DNA of 54,731 nt from DASUZB01 sp036377075 (GCA_036377075.1 DASUZB010000126.1:1-54731); one strand, 5' to 3'. Counted from the first letter of the stretch, positions 1 through 8,309 are shown. Translations and numbers: made by a program. Notes: generated by a model not told the origin, from the letters alone.

Positions 1-1
1 G

Positions 2-283
2 ACCTTCCCCGGTTGCCACGTGATGGCCCGGCCGGTCGGCGTGTTCTGGATGCAGGACGAGGCGGGGCCCGACGCCAAGGTCATCGCGGTCCTGGACGGC
101 GACCCGGACTACGAGCACGTCCGCGGGCTCGACGACCTCCCACGGCACCTGCTCGACGAGATCGAGCACTTCTTCGACATCTACAAGGACCTGGAGCCCG
201 GCAAGTCGTCGTCCACCGCCGGCTTCGAAGGGCTGGAGGCAGCCCGCCAGCAGATCGCGGACGCCCGAGCACGGGCCAGGTGA
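2..283 (+). CDS. ppa: Inorganic pyrophosphatase, C-terminal part (5' end off window)
   Basis: Hydrolyses pyrophosphate to two phosphates in the cytosol, pulling biosynthetic reactions forward. The frame is open from base 2 and ends at TGA 281-283, so only about the last 93 residues are present. The start TFPGCHVMARPVG continues into a DEAGPDAKV segment, and HFFDIYKDLEPGK is the family I soluble pyrophosphatase signature, with the Tyr-Lys pair that contacts phosphate. The metal-binding Asp cluster lies upstream and is not visible. It converges with the sugar kinase gene downstream. The internal ATG at 23 is not the start, because the conserved sequence continues upstream of it. Confidence 0.93.
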   Translation, partial: TFPGCHVMARPVGVFWMQDEAGPDAKVIAVLDGDPDYEHVRGLDDLPRHLLDEIEHFFDIYKDLEPGKSSSTAGFEGLEAARQQIADARARAR

Positions 284-370
284 CCCGCCACCCGGCGGTC
301 CTCCCGGCTGCGCTCCCGCCGGAGCAGGCCGTCCCGCTGCGGCGGAGTCGAAGGCCGCCTGACGGCCAGG

Positions 371-1258
371 TCAGGCAAGAAGCTCCTCGGCCAGGCGGAC
401 GGCACCGGCCACCGGCTCCCCCTCGAGCAGGCGCACGTCGGTGATGCTCCGCTCGGCGAGCAGCGCGCGCACCTGTGCCTGGAGCTTCGGCTGGTTCGCC
501 ATCAGCCCACCGGCCATCACCACGGGGCCCTTCAGGCCCATCCGCCCAGCCACCACCACCGCCAGGTCGGCGAGCGCCCGGGCAGCCTCGCCGACGATCT
601 GCTGGCTCGGCCCATCGCCCTCCTCGGCCAGCCTGAACACGAGCCGGGCACGGTCGGCCCACTGGCGGCGGTCAGGGAACGCGTAGAAAGCGCCCAGCAG
701 CTCGTCGGCCCGCTCCAATCCGCAGCAGGTGACCAGCTGCTCGGTGAGCCGGTCGGGCGGCGACCCCCGGTCCAGGGCGGCCAGCGCGTGCCTGACCGCC
801 GCGCAGGTGACCCAGTAGCCGCTCCCCTCGTCGCCGAGCAGGTAGCCCCAGCCGCCGGCCCGCGCCTCCACGCCGTCCGGTCCGATGCCCCAGGCGATCG
901 AGCCGGTCCCCGAGATGAGGGAGATGCCCTGGTCGAGCCCGGCCGCCGCCAGGATCAGCCGGCTGTCGTGGACCACGCGGATCCGGGCTCCGGGCAGCCT
1001 GCTCTGTAGCAGTTGCTGCCACCGCTCCCGTGCCTTGGGCGTGTCGGCGCCGGCGGCGCCGAGGCAGGCCGCCGCCACCCTCTCGCGGTCGAGCCGGTCG
1101 AGGAGGAGATCGACCTGGTGCATCGCGGCTTCGGCGCCGACGTAGCCGACGTTGGCGCTGCCGGTCAGCCCCTCACGGACGATCCGCCCGTCCTCCACCC
1201 GCAGGCCCTTGGTCTTGGAGCCGCCGGCGTCGAGTCCGAGCACCGCCCAGTGGGCCAC
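371..1258 (-). CDS. N-acetylglucosamine kinase, BadF/BadG family
   Basis: A 295-residue ASKHA-fold sugar kinase of the BadF/BadG/BcrA/BcrD family. It probably phosphorylates N-acetylglucosamine or a related amino sugar recovered from peptidoglycan. The N-terminal phosphate-1 loop is GLDAGGSKTKG (residues 8-18). A second phosphate loop GTGSIAWG follows mid-protein, then GGWGYLLGDEGSGYW, typical of the GlcNAc kinases, and a late VVMAGGLMANQ adenosine-type loop. Length matches the family. The start is ATG at 1258. The next gene upstream on the strand is the TetR gene (95-bp gap), so they may share a transcript. Substrate is inferred; glucosamine or another amino sugar is possible. Confidence 0.85.
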   Translation of the reverse strand: MAHWAVLGLDAGGSKTKGLRVEDGRIVREGLTGSANVGYVGAEAAMHQVDLLLDRLDRERVAAACLGAAGADTPKARERWQQLLQSRLPGARIRVVHDSRLILAAAGLDQGISLISGTGSIAWGIGPDGVEARAGGWGYLLGDEGSGYWVTCAAVRHALAALDRGSPPDRLTEQLVTCCGLERADELLGAFYAFPDRRQWADRARLVFRLAEEGDGPSQQIVGEAARALADLAVVVAGRMGLKGPVVMAGGLMANQPKLQAQVRALLAERSITDVRLLEGEPVAGAVRLAEELLA

Positions 1259-1353
1259 GCGTCCTCCCCAGGCTGACCTGGCGTCCTGGCACCCCCGGTG
1301 CCGGCGTCCGAGTGCCCAATCTTAGCGCCGGCCGTTCGGCCTGCCCTCCTTCG

Positions 1354-1950
1354 TCACGTCAGCAGGACCTTGGCCACCTCGCGGGCCTTGGCAAGGTCGG
1401 GTGCCTCACCGGTGATGAGGTCGGCCCAGAGGAACGACTCGGCGATGCGGACCATCGCGAACGCGAGCGTCTCCGGGTCGAGCCGGAGCTGCAGGCCCTT
1501 GCGGGCGTGCGCTTCGACCAGGACGTCGCGGAAGCTGGCGACGACCCTGCGCTGCAACGGGCTCGCCTTGGAGGTCATCACGCGCAGGGCGCACTCCGGC
1601 TCGGACCTGACGAAGTGGCGCAGCGGCTCCAGCTCCACGATCAGGTCGCCGAAGCGGCGGTAGACGGCCAGCACCCAGGCGACGCCGCGTCCCTTGGCGT
1701 CGGCGCGGGCCTGCCCCAGCCCGGGCTCGGCCAGCGACCAGAGCACCTCGCCGAGGAGCTGGTCGCGGCTGCCCACCCAGCGGTACAGGGTGGCCCGACC
1801 GATGCCGAGCTCCTGCGCGAGCTCGTTCATGTCGACCCGCTCGCCGCGAAGGAAGCGGCGCCGTGCCGCGCGCAGGGCGTCCGCGGGCGTGACCCGGCGC
1901 TGGTCGCCGGGGGCGGCCAGGTGCTGCTCGAGGATCGTCGGTCGGGTCAC
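1354..1950 (-). CDS. TetR family transcriptional regulator (QsdR-like)
   Basis: A 198-residue repressor starting at GTG 1950 (VTRPTILEQ); the open frame continues upstream but loses family character. The helix-turn-helix lies at about residues 35-60, with DMNELAQELGIGRATLYRW as the core of helices 2-3. The rest is a helical ligand-binding domain. The phrase ERVDMNELAQELGIGRATLY and the following GSRDQLLGEVL resemble the QsdR-type group, whose ligands are acyl or lactone-like compounds; this is from memory of the family. The gene diverges from the beta-lactamase-fold hydrolase at 2068, and the 117-bp gap holds repeated GAGAC/GTCTC half-sites. Control of that hydrolase is the likely role. Confidence 0.88.
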   Translation of the reverse strand: MTRPTILEQHLAAPGDQRRVTPADALRAARRRFLRGERVDMNELAQELGIGRATLYRWVGSRDQLLGEVLWSLAEPGLGQARADAKGRGVAWVLAVYRRFGDLIVELEPLRHFVRSEPECALRVMTSKASPLQRRVVASFRDVLVEAHARKGLQLRLDPETLAFAMVRIAESFLWADLITGEAPDLAKAREVAKVLLT

Positions 1951-1984
1951 GGCGCGACCGTCCGCGGCATCCGCTCCCGAGCCC

Positions 1985-2045
1985 TTGACTGGCGAGACAC
2001 TCGCTCGTAACGTCTCATCGTGGGACGAATCTATAAGATGTCTCA
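1985..2045 (+). promoter_or_regulatory. Candidate promoter and TetR operator half-sites
   Basis: TTGACT (1985-1990) and TAACGT (2008-2013) are separated by 17 bp and precede the hydrolase start at 2068. GAGACA (1994-1999) and GTCTCA (2012-2017) form an inverted pair around the spacer, and a further GTCTCA lies at 2040-2045. A repressor bound there would cover the promoter. This is read from the sequence only. Confidence 0.45.
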
Positions 2046-2067
2046 CCCCGCCGGCAAGGGGGTCGGG

Positions 2068-3294
2068 ATGACGGCAACGGGGACGGCTGACCCGCGGTTC
2101 GAGGCCGTGCGCGACGAGTTCGAGCGCAACTTCACCGAACGCGGCGAGGTGGGCGCCTCGGTCTGCGTGACCGTCGACGGCGAGGTGGTCGTCGACCTGT
2201 GGGGCGGCGTCGCCAACCCGGCGACGCAGGCGCCGTGGAACGAGGACACGGTCGCGGTGGTCTGGTCGTGCACCAAGGGGGCCACCGCGCTGTGCGCGCA
2301 CCTGCTCGCCGCCCGCGGCGACGTCGACCTGGACGCGCCGGTCGCGCGCTACTGGCCCGAGTTCGCCAAGGGCGGCAAGGAAGGGATCACCATCCGCATG
2401 GTGCTCAGCCACCAGGCCGGCCTGGCGGCGCTCACCGAGCCGATCCTGGAGAACGGGCTCTGCGACTGGGACGCGGTCGTCGAGGCGCTCGCCGCGATGG
2501 AACCGCTCTGGGAGCCGGGCACGCGCCACGGCTACCACGCGCTCACCGTCGGGCACGTCGTCGGCGAGGTGGTGCGGCGCGTCACCGGCCGCTCGCTCGG
2601 CACGTTCTTCCGTGCGGAGGTCGCGGAGCCGCTCGGGCTCGACTTCTGGATCGGCCTGCCCGAGGAGCACGAGGCGCGCGTCGCTCCGATCATCTTTCCG
2701 GACCTCCCGGCGCCGGGCGACCTCATACCGCCGTTCTACGCCATGGCCTTCGGCGACCCCACCTCGATCCCGGGGATGGTCGTGTGGAACTCGGGCGGCA
2801 TCCTCATGCCCGGCGCGGTCGACACGCGCCAGGTGCACGCCGCGGAGATCCCCTCGGCGAACGGGATCACCAACGCGCGCGGGCTCGCGGGGATGTACCG
2901 CCCGCTCGCGCTCGGCGGGGCGTTCGGCGGCGTCCGCCTCGTGCCCGAGGACGCGATCCCGGCGATGGGCGCGGTCAACGCCGCGGTCGCCAGGGACGCG
3001 ACCATGCTGGTCCCCACGCGGTGGTCGAGCGGGTTCATGAAGGGCGTCGACAACCACCACCTGCCGCCCGGCCAGGACGACAGCGTGATCCTGTCCGAGG
3101 AGGCGTTCGGCCACCTCGGCAACGGCGGCTCGCTCGGCTTCGCGGACCCGAAGGCGCGCCTGTCGTTCGGGTACGCGATGAACCGGCTCGGTGCCGGGAC
3201 CGGCCTCGCCGACCGCGGCCAGGCACTCGTCGACGCCGCCTACCGGGCACTGGGATGCCGGCGGGCGGCGAGCGGCGGCATGTGGTACCTCTGA
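2068..3294 (+). CDS. Serine hydrolase of the beta-lactamase/EstB fold
   Basis: A 408-residue enzyme of the class C beta-lactamase/esterase EstB superfamily, which includes esterases, amidases and lactonases. Catalytic motifs are SCTK (Ser67, Lys70), a Tyr156 in HGYHALT replacing YxN, and FGHLGNGGS near the end in place of KTG. This pattern is typical of esterase-like members rather than penicillin-resistance enzymes. No signal peptide is seen, so it is cytosolic. ATG 2068 is chosen because AAGGGGG (2056-2062) sits 5 bp upstream; ATG 2038 lacks such a site. It diverges from a TetR regulator that probably represses it, and the molybdoenzyme gene follows 25 bp downstream, suggesting a shared transcript. 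The substrate is unknown. Confidence 0.87.
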   Translation: MTATGTADPRFEAVRDEFERNFTERGEVGASVCVTVDGEVVVDLWGGVANPATQAPWNEDTVAVVWSCTKGATALCAHLLAARGDVDLDAPVARYWPEFAKGGKEGITIRMVLSHQAGLAALTEPILENGLCDWDAVVEALAAMEPLWEPGTRHGYHALTVGHVVGEVVRRVTGRSLGTFFRAEVAEPLGLDFWIGLPEEHEARVAPIIFPDLPAPGDLIPPFYAMAFGDPTSIPGMVVWNSGGILMPGAVDTRQVHAAEIPSANGITNARGLAGMYRPLALGGAFGGVRLVPEDAIPAMGAVNAAVARDATMLVPTRWSSGFMKGVDNHHLPPGQDDSVILSEEAFGHLGNGGSLGFADPKARLSFGYAMNRLGAGTGLADRGQALVDAAYRALGCRRAASGGMWYL

Positions 3295-3319
3295 GGTCGG
3301 ACCATCTGGGAGGTGGCGC

Positions 3320-5548
3320 ATGTCCCCGTCGGCCGCGACGACCGTCTTCAGGACCTGTCCGCTGTGCGAGGCGACCTGCGGCCTGGAGCTGACGGTCTCC
3401 AATGGCTCGGTGAGGAGCATCCGCGGGGACGCCGACGACGTCTTCAGCGCCGGGTTCATCTGCCCCAAGGGGACGACGCTCGGCCCCTTGCACGACGACC
3501 CCGACCGCCTGCGCGGGCCACTGGTCCGCCGCGACGGCGAACTGCGCGCGGCCACCTGGGAGGAGGCGTTCGCCGAGGTCGCGCGCCGGCTGCCGCCGAT
3601 CATCGAGCGTCACGGTCGCGACGCGGTCGCCGTGTACATCGGCAACCCGACCGTCCACAACCTCTCGGGAACGCTCTACAGCCGCCTGCTGCTGCGCACG
3701 CTCCGCACCCGCAACGTCTTCACCGCCAGCACCGTCGACCAGCGGCCGAAGGAGATCTCGAGCGCGCTGATGTTCGGGACGATGCTCAGCCATGCCGTGC
3801 CCGACCTCGACCGCACCTCGTACCTCCTGCTGCTCGGCGCCAACCCGCTCGCCTCCAACGGCAGCCTCGCGACCGCGCCCGACTGGCCGGGACGCCTGCG
3901 CCGCATCCGCGAGCGGGGCGGCGCGGTCGTGGTGGTCGACCCCAACCGCACCCGTACGGCCGAGCGCGCGACCGAGCACGTCGCGATCCGCCCCGGAACC
4001 GACGCCCAGTTCCTGATGGCCATGGTCCACACCCTGTTCGCCGAGCACCTGGTCGACCTCGGCGGCGCGGGCGAGTTCGTCGCCGGCGTGGACGTGGTCG
4101 AGGGGCTGGCGCGCGACTTCACGCCCGAGGCCGTCGCGCCGGTGTGCGGGATCGGCGCCGCCACCATCCGCCGGCTCGCCCGGGAGCTCGCCGTCGCCCC
4201 CACGGCGGCGGTCTACGGGCGCACCGGGACCTGCACGCAGGAGTTCGGAACGGTCGCGAGCTGGCTGGTCGACGTCCTCAACGTGCTCACCGGCAACCTG
4301 GACCGCCCCGGCGGCGCCATGTTCCCGAAACCGGCCGCCGGTGCGCTGAACACGGCCGGCCGGCCGCGATATGGACGCGAGACGAAGCTCGGGCGCTGGC
4401 GCAGCCGCGTGCGCGGCCTGCCGGAATCCTTCGGCGAGCTCCCGGTCGCCTGCCTCGCCGAGGAGATCGAGACCCCGGGCGACGGCCAGGTGCGCGCGCT
4501 CGTCACGGTCGCGGGCAACCCCGCGCTGTCGGCTCCCAACAGCGGCCGGCTGCAGCGATCGCTCGCCTCGCTGGAGCTGCTGGTCTGCGTCGACTTCTAC
4601 GTCAACGAGACGACCCGCGCCGCGGACGTGATCCTGCCGCCGCCGAGCCCGCTCGCGCGCGGGCACTACGACCTCGCGTTCTACCTGTTCGCGCTGCGCA
4701 ACGTCGCCAACTACTCGCCACCGGTCTTCCCCCTCGAGCCCGGACAGCTCGACGAGTGGCAGATCCTGTCCAAGCTCGCGCTCGTCGCCCAGGGCCTCGG
4801 CGCCGACGCCGACCCGGCCATCGCGGACGAGCTGGCGATCCGTTCGCTGGTCGAGCGCACGGTCGCTGACCCGCACTCCCCGTTCCACGGGCACGGCACC
4901 GACCAGGTGCTCGCCGAGCTGGCACCCCGCACCGGCCCGGAGCGAATCCTCGACCTCCTGCTCCGCACCGGCCCCTACCCGCTGACGCTCGACGTGCTGC
5001 TCGACAACCCGCACGGGGTCGACCTCGGCCCGCTCGAGCCGCGGCTCCCCGAGGTGCTGCGGACGCCGTCGGGGATGGTGGAGCTCGCCCCCGAGCCGCT
5101 GGTCGCCGACGTGGAACGTCTGCGGGCGTCGCTCACGCGCGCGGGGGAGGGGACGCTCCTGCTGATCGGGCGGCGCCACCTTCGCTCCAACAACTCGTGG
5201 ATGCACAACATCGGCACGCTCGTGAAGGGCAAGGATCGCTGCACCCTCCAGGTCAACCCGGCCGACGGCGCGCGCATCGGCCTCGGGGACGGCGACGCCG
5301 CGCGCGTCTCGTCGCGGGCCGGCGCGCTGGTCGCCCCCGTCGAGCTCACCGACGCGGTCGCGCCGGGGGTGGTGAGCCTGCCCCACGGCTGGGGGCACGA
5401 CCTCCCCGGGGTCGCCATGGCGGTGGCGCAGGCGCACGCCGGGGTGAACTCGAACCTGCTCGCCGACGACGAACGCTACGACGAGCTCTCCGGCAACGCC
5501 GTCCTCAACGGCATCCCGGTGGTCGTGGCGCCGGAGGGACTCGGCTGA
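3320..5548 (+). CDS. Molybdopterin-dependent oxidoreductase with one 4Fe-4S cluster
   Basis: A 742-residue catalytic subunit of the DMSO reductase/formate dehydrogenase superfamily. The N-terminal cluster motif is Cys13-x2-Cys16-x3-Cys20-x27-Cys48 (CPLCEATC, then CPKG). The molybdopterin-guanine dinucleotide lobes follow, with TVDQRPKEIS, LLLGANPLASNGS and a VVVDPNRTRTAE segment; the C-terminal MoCo-binding barrel has RHLRSNNSWMHN and PHGWGHD. No Cys or Sec molybdenum ligand is obvious at the usual place near residue 130. No twin-arginine signal, electron-transfer subunit, membrane anchor or FdhD-type chaperone is adjacent, so it is probably a cytoplasmic one-subunit enzyme. ATG 3320 has GGGAGG at 3308-3313. 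Cofactor genes moeA, moaC and mogA lie about 16 kb away. Substrate unknown. Confidence 0.9.
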   Translation: MSPSAATTVFRTCPLCEATCGLELTVSNGSVRSIRGDADDVFSAGFICPKGTTLGPLHDDPDRLRGPLVRRDGELRAATWEEAFAEVARRLPPIIERHGRDAVAVYIGNPTVHNLSGTLYSRLLLRTLRTRNVFTASTVDQRPKEISSALMFGTMLSHAVPDLDRTSYLLLLGANPLASNGSLATAPDWPGRLRRIRERGGAVVVVDPNRTRTAERATEHVAIRPGTDAQFLMAMVHTLFAEHLVDLGGAGEFVAGVDVVEGLARDFTPEAVAPVCGIGAATIRRLARELAVAPTAAVYGRTGTCTQEFGTVASWLVDVLNVLTGNLDRPGGAMFPKPAAGALNTAGRPRYGRETKLGRWRSRVRGLPESFGELPVACLAEEIETPGDGQVRALVTVAGNPALSAPNSGRLQRSLASLELLVCVDFYVNETTRAADVILPPPSPLARGHYDLAFYLFALRNVANYSPPVFPLEPGQLDEWQILSKLALVAQGLGADADPAIADELAIRSLVERTVADPHSPFHGHGTDQVLAELAPRTGPERILDLLLRTGPYPLTLDVLLDNPHGVDLGPLEPRLPEVLRTPSGMVELAPEPLVADVERLRASLTRAGEGTLLLIGRRHLRSNNSWMHNIGTLVKGKDRCTLQVNPADGARIGLGDGDAARVSSRAGALVAPVELTDAVAPGVVSLPHGWGHDLPGVAMAVAQAHAGVNSNLLADDERYDELSGNAVLNGIPVVVAPEGLG

Positions 5549-5561
5549 CGGCGGGCCGGCC

Positions 5562-5882
5562 TCAGGTCGCGGGCGGTCGTAGCAGCGTGTCGTAGTGCGC
5601 CGAGCGCTCGTCGAAGCGGGCGAGGACGGCCCGTGCCCGCGGCGGCACGTAGGCGGCCTCGTAGTCCTCGCCGGCGAAGGCCCGGACGTCCTCGAGCGAG
5701 TCGAACAGGGTGATGGTGGCGAACTCCACCTCGCCGTCGAGGTCGCGCCGCAGCAGGTAGGCGCCGTGGTAGCCGTCGAGGTCGCGCGCCGCGATGCCGG
5801 GCAGGACCTCGTTGCTGACGATCCGCTGGTAGGCGTCGGCGTTCTCCGGGGTGGTCCAGCCCCTCCAGATCCTGGCGATCAC
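5562..5882 (-). CDS. ABM-domain (antibiotic biosynthesis monooxygenase-like) protein
   Basis: A 106-residue single-domain protein of the dimeric alpha/beta-barrel ABM superfamily: MIARIWRGWT at the start, a mid strand EFATITLFDSLEDVRAFAGE, and a late YVPPRARAVLARFDERSAHY. Members range from quinone-forming monooxygenases to proteins with no known activity, so function is open. GTG at 5882 is the start. It lies 24 bp downstream of the amino acid permease gene on the same strand and is probably its operon partner. Its 3' end faces the molybdoenzyme gene 13 bp away. Confidence 0.85.
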   Translation of the reverse strand: MIARIWRGWTTPENADAYQRIVSNEVLPGIAARDLDGYHGAYLLRRDLDGEVEFATITLFDSLEDVRAFAGEDYEAAYVPPRARAVLARFDERSAHYDTLLRPPAT

Positions 5883-5906
5883 GGTGGTCCTCCTTGTCTC
5901 GGGTGC

Positions 5907-7250
5907 TCAGGCGCGTCGAAGCCGCGCAGCCGCGGGGTCGTGCCTGCCCCGCCGCCCGTACGGGTCGATCGCGCCGGCGAGGCCGTGCGCGCGGCGGCGG
6001 CGGTCCAGGGCGCGGCGGGTCGTCAGCGCGCCCGCGGCCAGCAGCAAGGGCCAGGCGAGGAACGGACCCGCCAGCACCAGCAGCCCGGCGACCAGGACCG
6101 TCGCGGCGACGGCGGCGCGGCGGCCCAGGCTGCCACGGGGCAGCAGGCGGACCCCGGCGGCGCAGCCGATCGTGTAGATCGCGGCCAGGCACGAGGTGGT
6201 CGCGAGCAGCTGCACGTGCCCGTCCGCGCCGGTGACGAGCACCCCAACGAGCACCACGCCGGTCAGCGCGGCCACCGTCGCGAGGCTGCGCCTGGGCACC
6301 TCGCCGGCCTGTCCACCGCTGGCGAGCCAGCCTGGCAGCGCCCCGTCCCTGCCCAGGGCCGCGCCGAGCCTGGCGGCGCTGGCGACGTAGGTGTTCATCG
6401 CGCCGAGCGTGACCACGACGGCGACCACGGCCGCGATCGTGCGGGCCGAGACCGACCCGCCGAAGCCGAGGGCGAGCAGCAGGGCGAGCGGCGCGTCGAC
6501 CTGCTCGAGCCGTGGGCCGAGCACCAGCACGCTCACCGCGGCCAGGCCGAGGTACAGGGCGCCGATCAGGGTGAGCGCCGCGGCGGTTGCCCGGCGCAGG
6601 TCGCGGGCGGGCTCGGCGAACTCCGCGGCCAGGTGGGTAACCGTCTCCCAGCCGGCGAAGGACCACACCAGCAGGACCGCCGCACCGCCGACCGCGAGCC
6701 AGCCGTGGGGCGCGAACGGGTAAAGGTTGGCGGTGCGGGCGTGCGGTGCCGAGGTGGCGATCGCCACGATCAGCAGGGCGGCGAGAAGGGCGGCGAGGAC
6801 GAGTTGAAGGCGGCCCGACAGCCGCAGCCCGACCCAGTTGGCGGCGACCGCGACCGCGACCAGCGCGACGGCGACCGCCAGCCTGGTGGTCCGCCCGCCG
6901 CCCGCCGCGGCGGCCACGTAGGCGCCGCCGAAGAGGCCGAGCACGGGGATGCCGACGGGCACCGTGAAGTAGAACCACCAGCCGGTCACCGCGGCCCAGC
7001 GCGGACCGAACGCGCGTGCGGCGAACGTCGCGACGCCACCGGCGTCGGGGTAGCGGCCAGCGAGCGCCGCGAACGTCGAGGCCAGCGGGACCGACAGCAG
7101 CACCAGCCCCGCCCAGGCCAGCAGCGAGGCGGGTCCCGCCTGCCGCGCGGCGAGCGCGGGGAAGGTCAACACCCCGGCCCCGAGCAGCGCGCCGGTGTAC
7201 AGCGCGACGCCCTGCAGCAACCCGATCCCGGCCCCACGCTCCGACGCCAT
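5907..7250 (-). CDS. APC family amino acid permease
   Basis: A 447-residue inner-membrane transporter of the amino acid-polyamine-organocation superfamily with about twelve hydrophobic segments. The first helix carries the glycine-rich GALLGAGVLTFPALAA substrate-site motif (residues about 20-35), and a later WSFAGWETVTHLAAEF is typical of TM6. The C-terminus ends in an Arg-rich tail. ATG 7250 is chosen because GGGAG lies 5 bp upstream on the minus strand; an in-frame ATG at 7280 has no ribosome-binding site. It diverges from an Lrp-type regulator, which likely controls uptake in response to an amino acid. The ABM gene follows. The specific amino acid cannot be read from the sequence. Confidence 0.9.
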   Translation of the reverse strand: MASERGAGIGLLQGVALYTGALLGAGVLTFPALAARQAGPASLLAWAGLVLLSVPLASTFAALAGRYPDAGGVATFAARAFGPRWAAVTGWWFYFTVPVGIPVLGLFGGAYVAAAAGGGRTTRLAVAVALVAVAVAANWVGLRLSGRLQLVLAALLAALLIVAIATSAPHARTANLYPFAPHGWLAVGGAAVLLVWSFAGWETVTHLAAEFAEPARDLRRATAAALTLIGALYLGLAAVSVLVLGPRLEQVDAPLALLLALGFGGSVSARTIAAVVAVVVTLGAMNTYVASAARLGAALGRDGALPGWLASGGQAGEVPRRSLATVAALTGVVLVGVLVTGADGHVQLLATTSCLAAIYTIGCAAGVRLLPRGSLGRRAAVAATVLVAGLLVLAGPFLAWPLLLAAGALTTRRALDRRRRAHGLAGAIDPYGRRGRHDPAAARLRRA

Positions 7251-7262
7251 CACCACTCCCGT

Positions 7263-7277
7263 CCTATAATTCTTAGG
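7263..7277. promoter_or_regulatory. Candidate Lrp-type operator overlapping a -10 box
   Basis: CCTATAATTCTTAGG is a 15-bp imperfect palindrome with outer arms CCTA/TAGG and an A/T core, the shape of an Lrp box. It contains TATAAT (7265-7270), in the 60-bp gap between the permease and the regulator, so bound protein would block a promoter. No matching -35 was confirmed. Confidence 0.45.
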
Positions 7278-7310
7278 CATATGGTGTCGATCTTCTAGAG
7301 AGATGAATCG

Positions 7311-7787
7311 ATGATACTCCATGACCTTGACAACGTTGACCGGCGCCTGGTCGAGGCGCTGGCAGCGGACGGCCGTGCCACGGTCACCTCGCTGGCGCAG
7401 CTGGTCGGGCTGTCCGGACCTTCGGTGCACGAGCGGCTGCGGAAGCTGGAGGCAGCCGGAGCGATCCGCGGCTATGCCGCGCTGGTCGACCCCGACGCCG
7501 TCGGCGCGGGCGTCGCCGCGTTCGTCGCCCTGAACCTCGGCCCGGGCCTGGCCGACAAGGAGGGGATCGACGAGGCGCTCGCCCGCGAGCCCCACGTCCT
7601 GGAGGTGCACGAGGTCGCGGGCGAGGACTGCTACCTGGTGAAGCTCCGCGTCGGCTCGCCGCAGGAGCTGTCCGCGGCGGTCGCCCGCCTGCGCATGCTC
7701 AGCCCGACGGTGACGACCCGCACCACCGTGGTGCTCCGCACCATCCTCGAGCGCCCACTGCTGACCACCGGCTCCGACCGTGGTTGA
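7311..7787 (+). CDS. Lrp/AsnC family transcriptional regulator
   Basis: A 158-residue regulator. The N-terminal winged helix-turn-helix (about residues 8-50) has DRRLVEALAADGRATVTSLA and GLSGPSVHERLRKLEAAGAI. The C-terminal RAM ligand-binding domain (about 65-145) has VHEVAGEDCYLVKLRV, matching the Lrp signature V-x-G-x-x-D-x-x-L. The start ATG 7311 has GAGAG eight bases upstream. It diverges from the amino acid permease across a 60-bp gap with a palindromic site, which fits local control of amino acid import and autoregulation. Confidence 0.93.
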   Translation: MILHDLDNVDRRLVEALAADGRATVTSLAQLVGLSGPSVHERLRKLEAAGAIRGYAALVDPDAVGAGVAAFVALNLGPGLADKEGIDEALAREPHVLEVHEVAGEDCYLVKLRVGSPQELSAAVARLRMLSPTVTTRTTVVLRTILERPLLTTGSDRG

Positions 7788-7811
7788 CGTTGGCACTTAC
7801 AGACTTACAAT
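7784..7811 (+). promoter_or_regulatory. Promoter of the DUF1707 gene
   Basis: TTGACG (7784-7789) and TACAAT (7806-7811) are separated by 16 bp, 25 bp upstream of the ATG at 7837. The -35 overlaps the last codons of the lrp gene. An 8-bp near-direct repeat ACTTACAG/ACTTACAA (7795-7810) spans the spacer and -10 and could be a regulator site. Confidence 0.6.
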
Positions 7812-7836
7812 GAAAAGTGTCGGGCGAGGAGGACGT

Positions 7837-8274
7837 ATGGGCGCCGAACTGCAGGGGCCTGGCGGCTACCGGGTCGGGGACGCCGACCGAAACCGCACGG
7901 CCGACCTGCTCAAGGAGGCCCACGCCGCCGGCTACCTCACGCTGGAGGAGGTGGACGAGCGGCTCGGCACCGCCCTGGCCGCCCGCACCCGCGGCGAGCT
8001 GGACCAGTTGGTCGCCGACCTGCCGCCCGAATGGCGGGCCGGGCAGGACCCCGATCGGCGGCCGGCCGGATCGCCGGCGCGCCGGCGCCGCGCCCTTCCG
8101 CCGGAGGCCGACTGGCTGGTGCCGCTCCTGGTGGTCCTGGCGGCCTGCCTGGTCGTGCTCGCCGTGGTCACCCGCGGCTTCTTCTTCCCGTGGCCGCTGC
8201 TCTGGATCCTCTTCGCGTTCGGCCGCCGGGGCCGGGCCGGCTGGGGACCCCGCTGGGGACCACCCCGCTGGTGA
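7837..8274 (+). CDS. DUF1707 (SHOCT-like) domain membrane protein
   Basis: A 145-residue protein of unknown function. Residues about 8-62 are a DUF1707 domain: YRVGDADRNRTADLLKEAHA, then GYLTLEEVDERLGTALAART and a closing DELDQL-like turn. This domain is common in actinobacterial proteins that join it to membrane segments. A basic linker (RRRRALPPEADW) leads to one long or two short hydrophobic helices at about 88-122, and the tail is rich in Gly, Trp and Arg. The start ATG 7837 follows GAGGAGG (7826-7832), which decides it over the GTG at 7780. It has its own promoter. A role in envelope stress sensing is possible but not shown. Confidence 0.82.
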   Translation: MGAELQGPGGYRVGDADRNRTADLLKEAHAAGYLTLEEVDERLGTALAARTRGELDQLVADLPPEWRAGQDPDRRPAGSPARRRRALPPEADWLVPLLVVLAACLVVLAVVTRGFFFPWPLLWILFAFGRRGRAGWGPRWGPPRW

Positions 8275-8309
8275 CCGCCTAGGCTCCCCTGCCAGAACCC
8301 GAGCCGCTC

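Noticed and set aside
2068..3294. Antibiotic-resistance beta-lactamase
   Set aside because: The YxN and KTG motifs are replaced by the esterase-type forms, and there is no export signal.
3035..5437. 800-codon minus-strand open frame opposite the molybdoenzyme
   Set aside because: Composition mirrors third-position GC bias, and the plus strand has a full set of molybdoenzyme motifs with a ribosome-binding site.
5562..5882. Antibiotic biosynthesis gene
   Set aside because: The ABM family name is historical. The gene sits with a permease and there are no biosynthetic neighbours.
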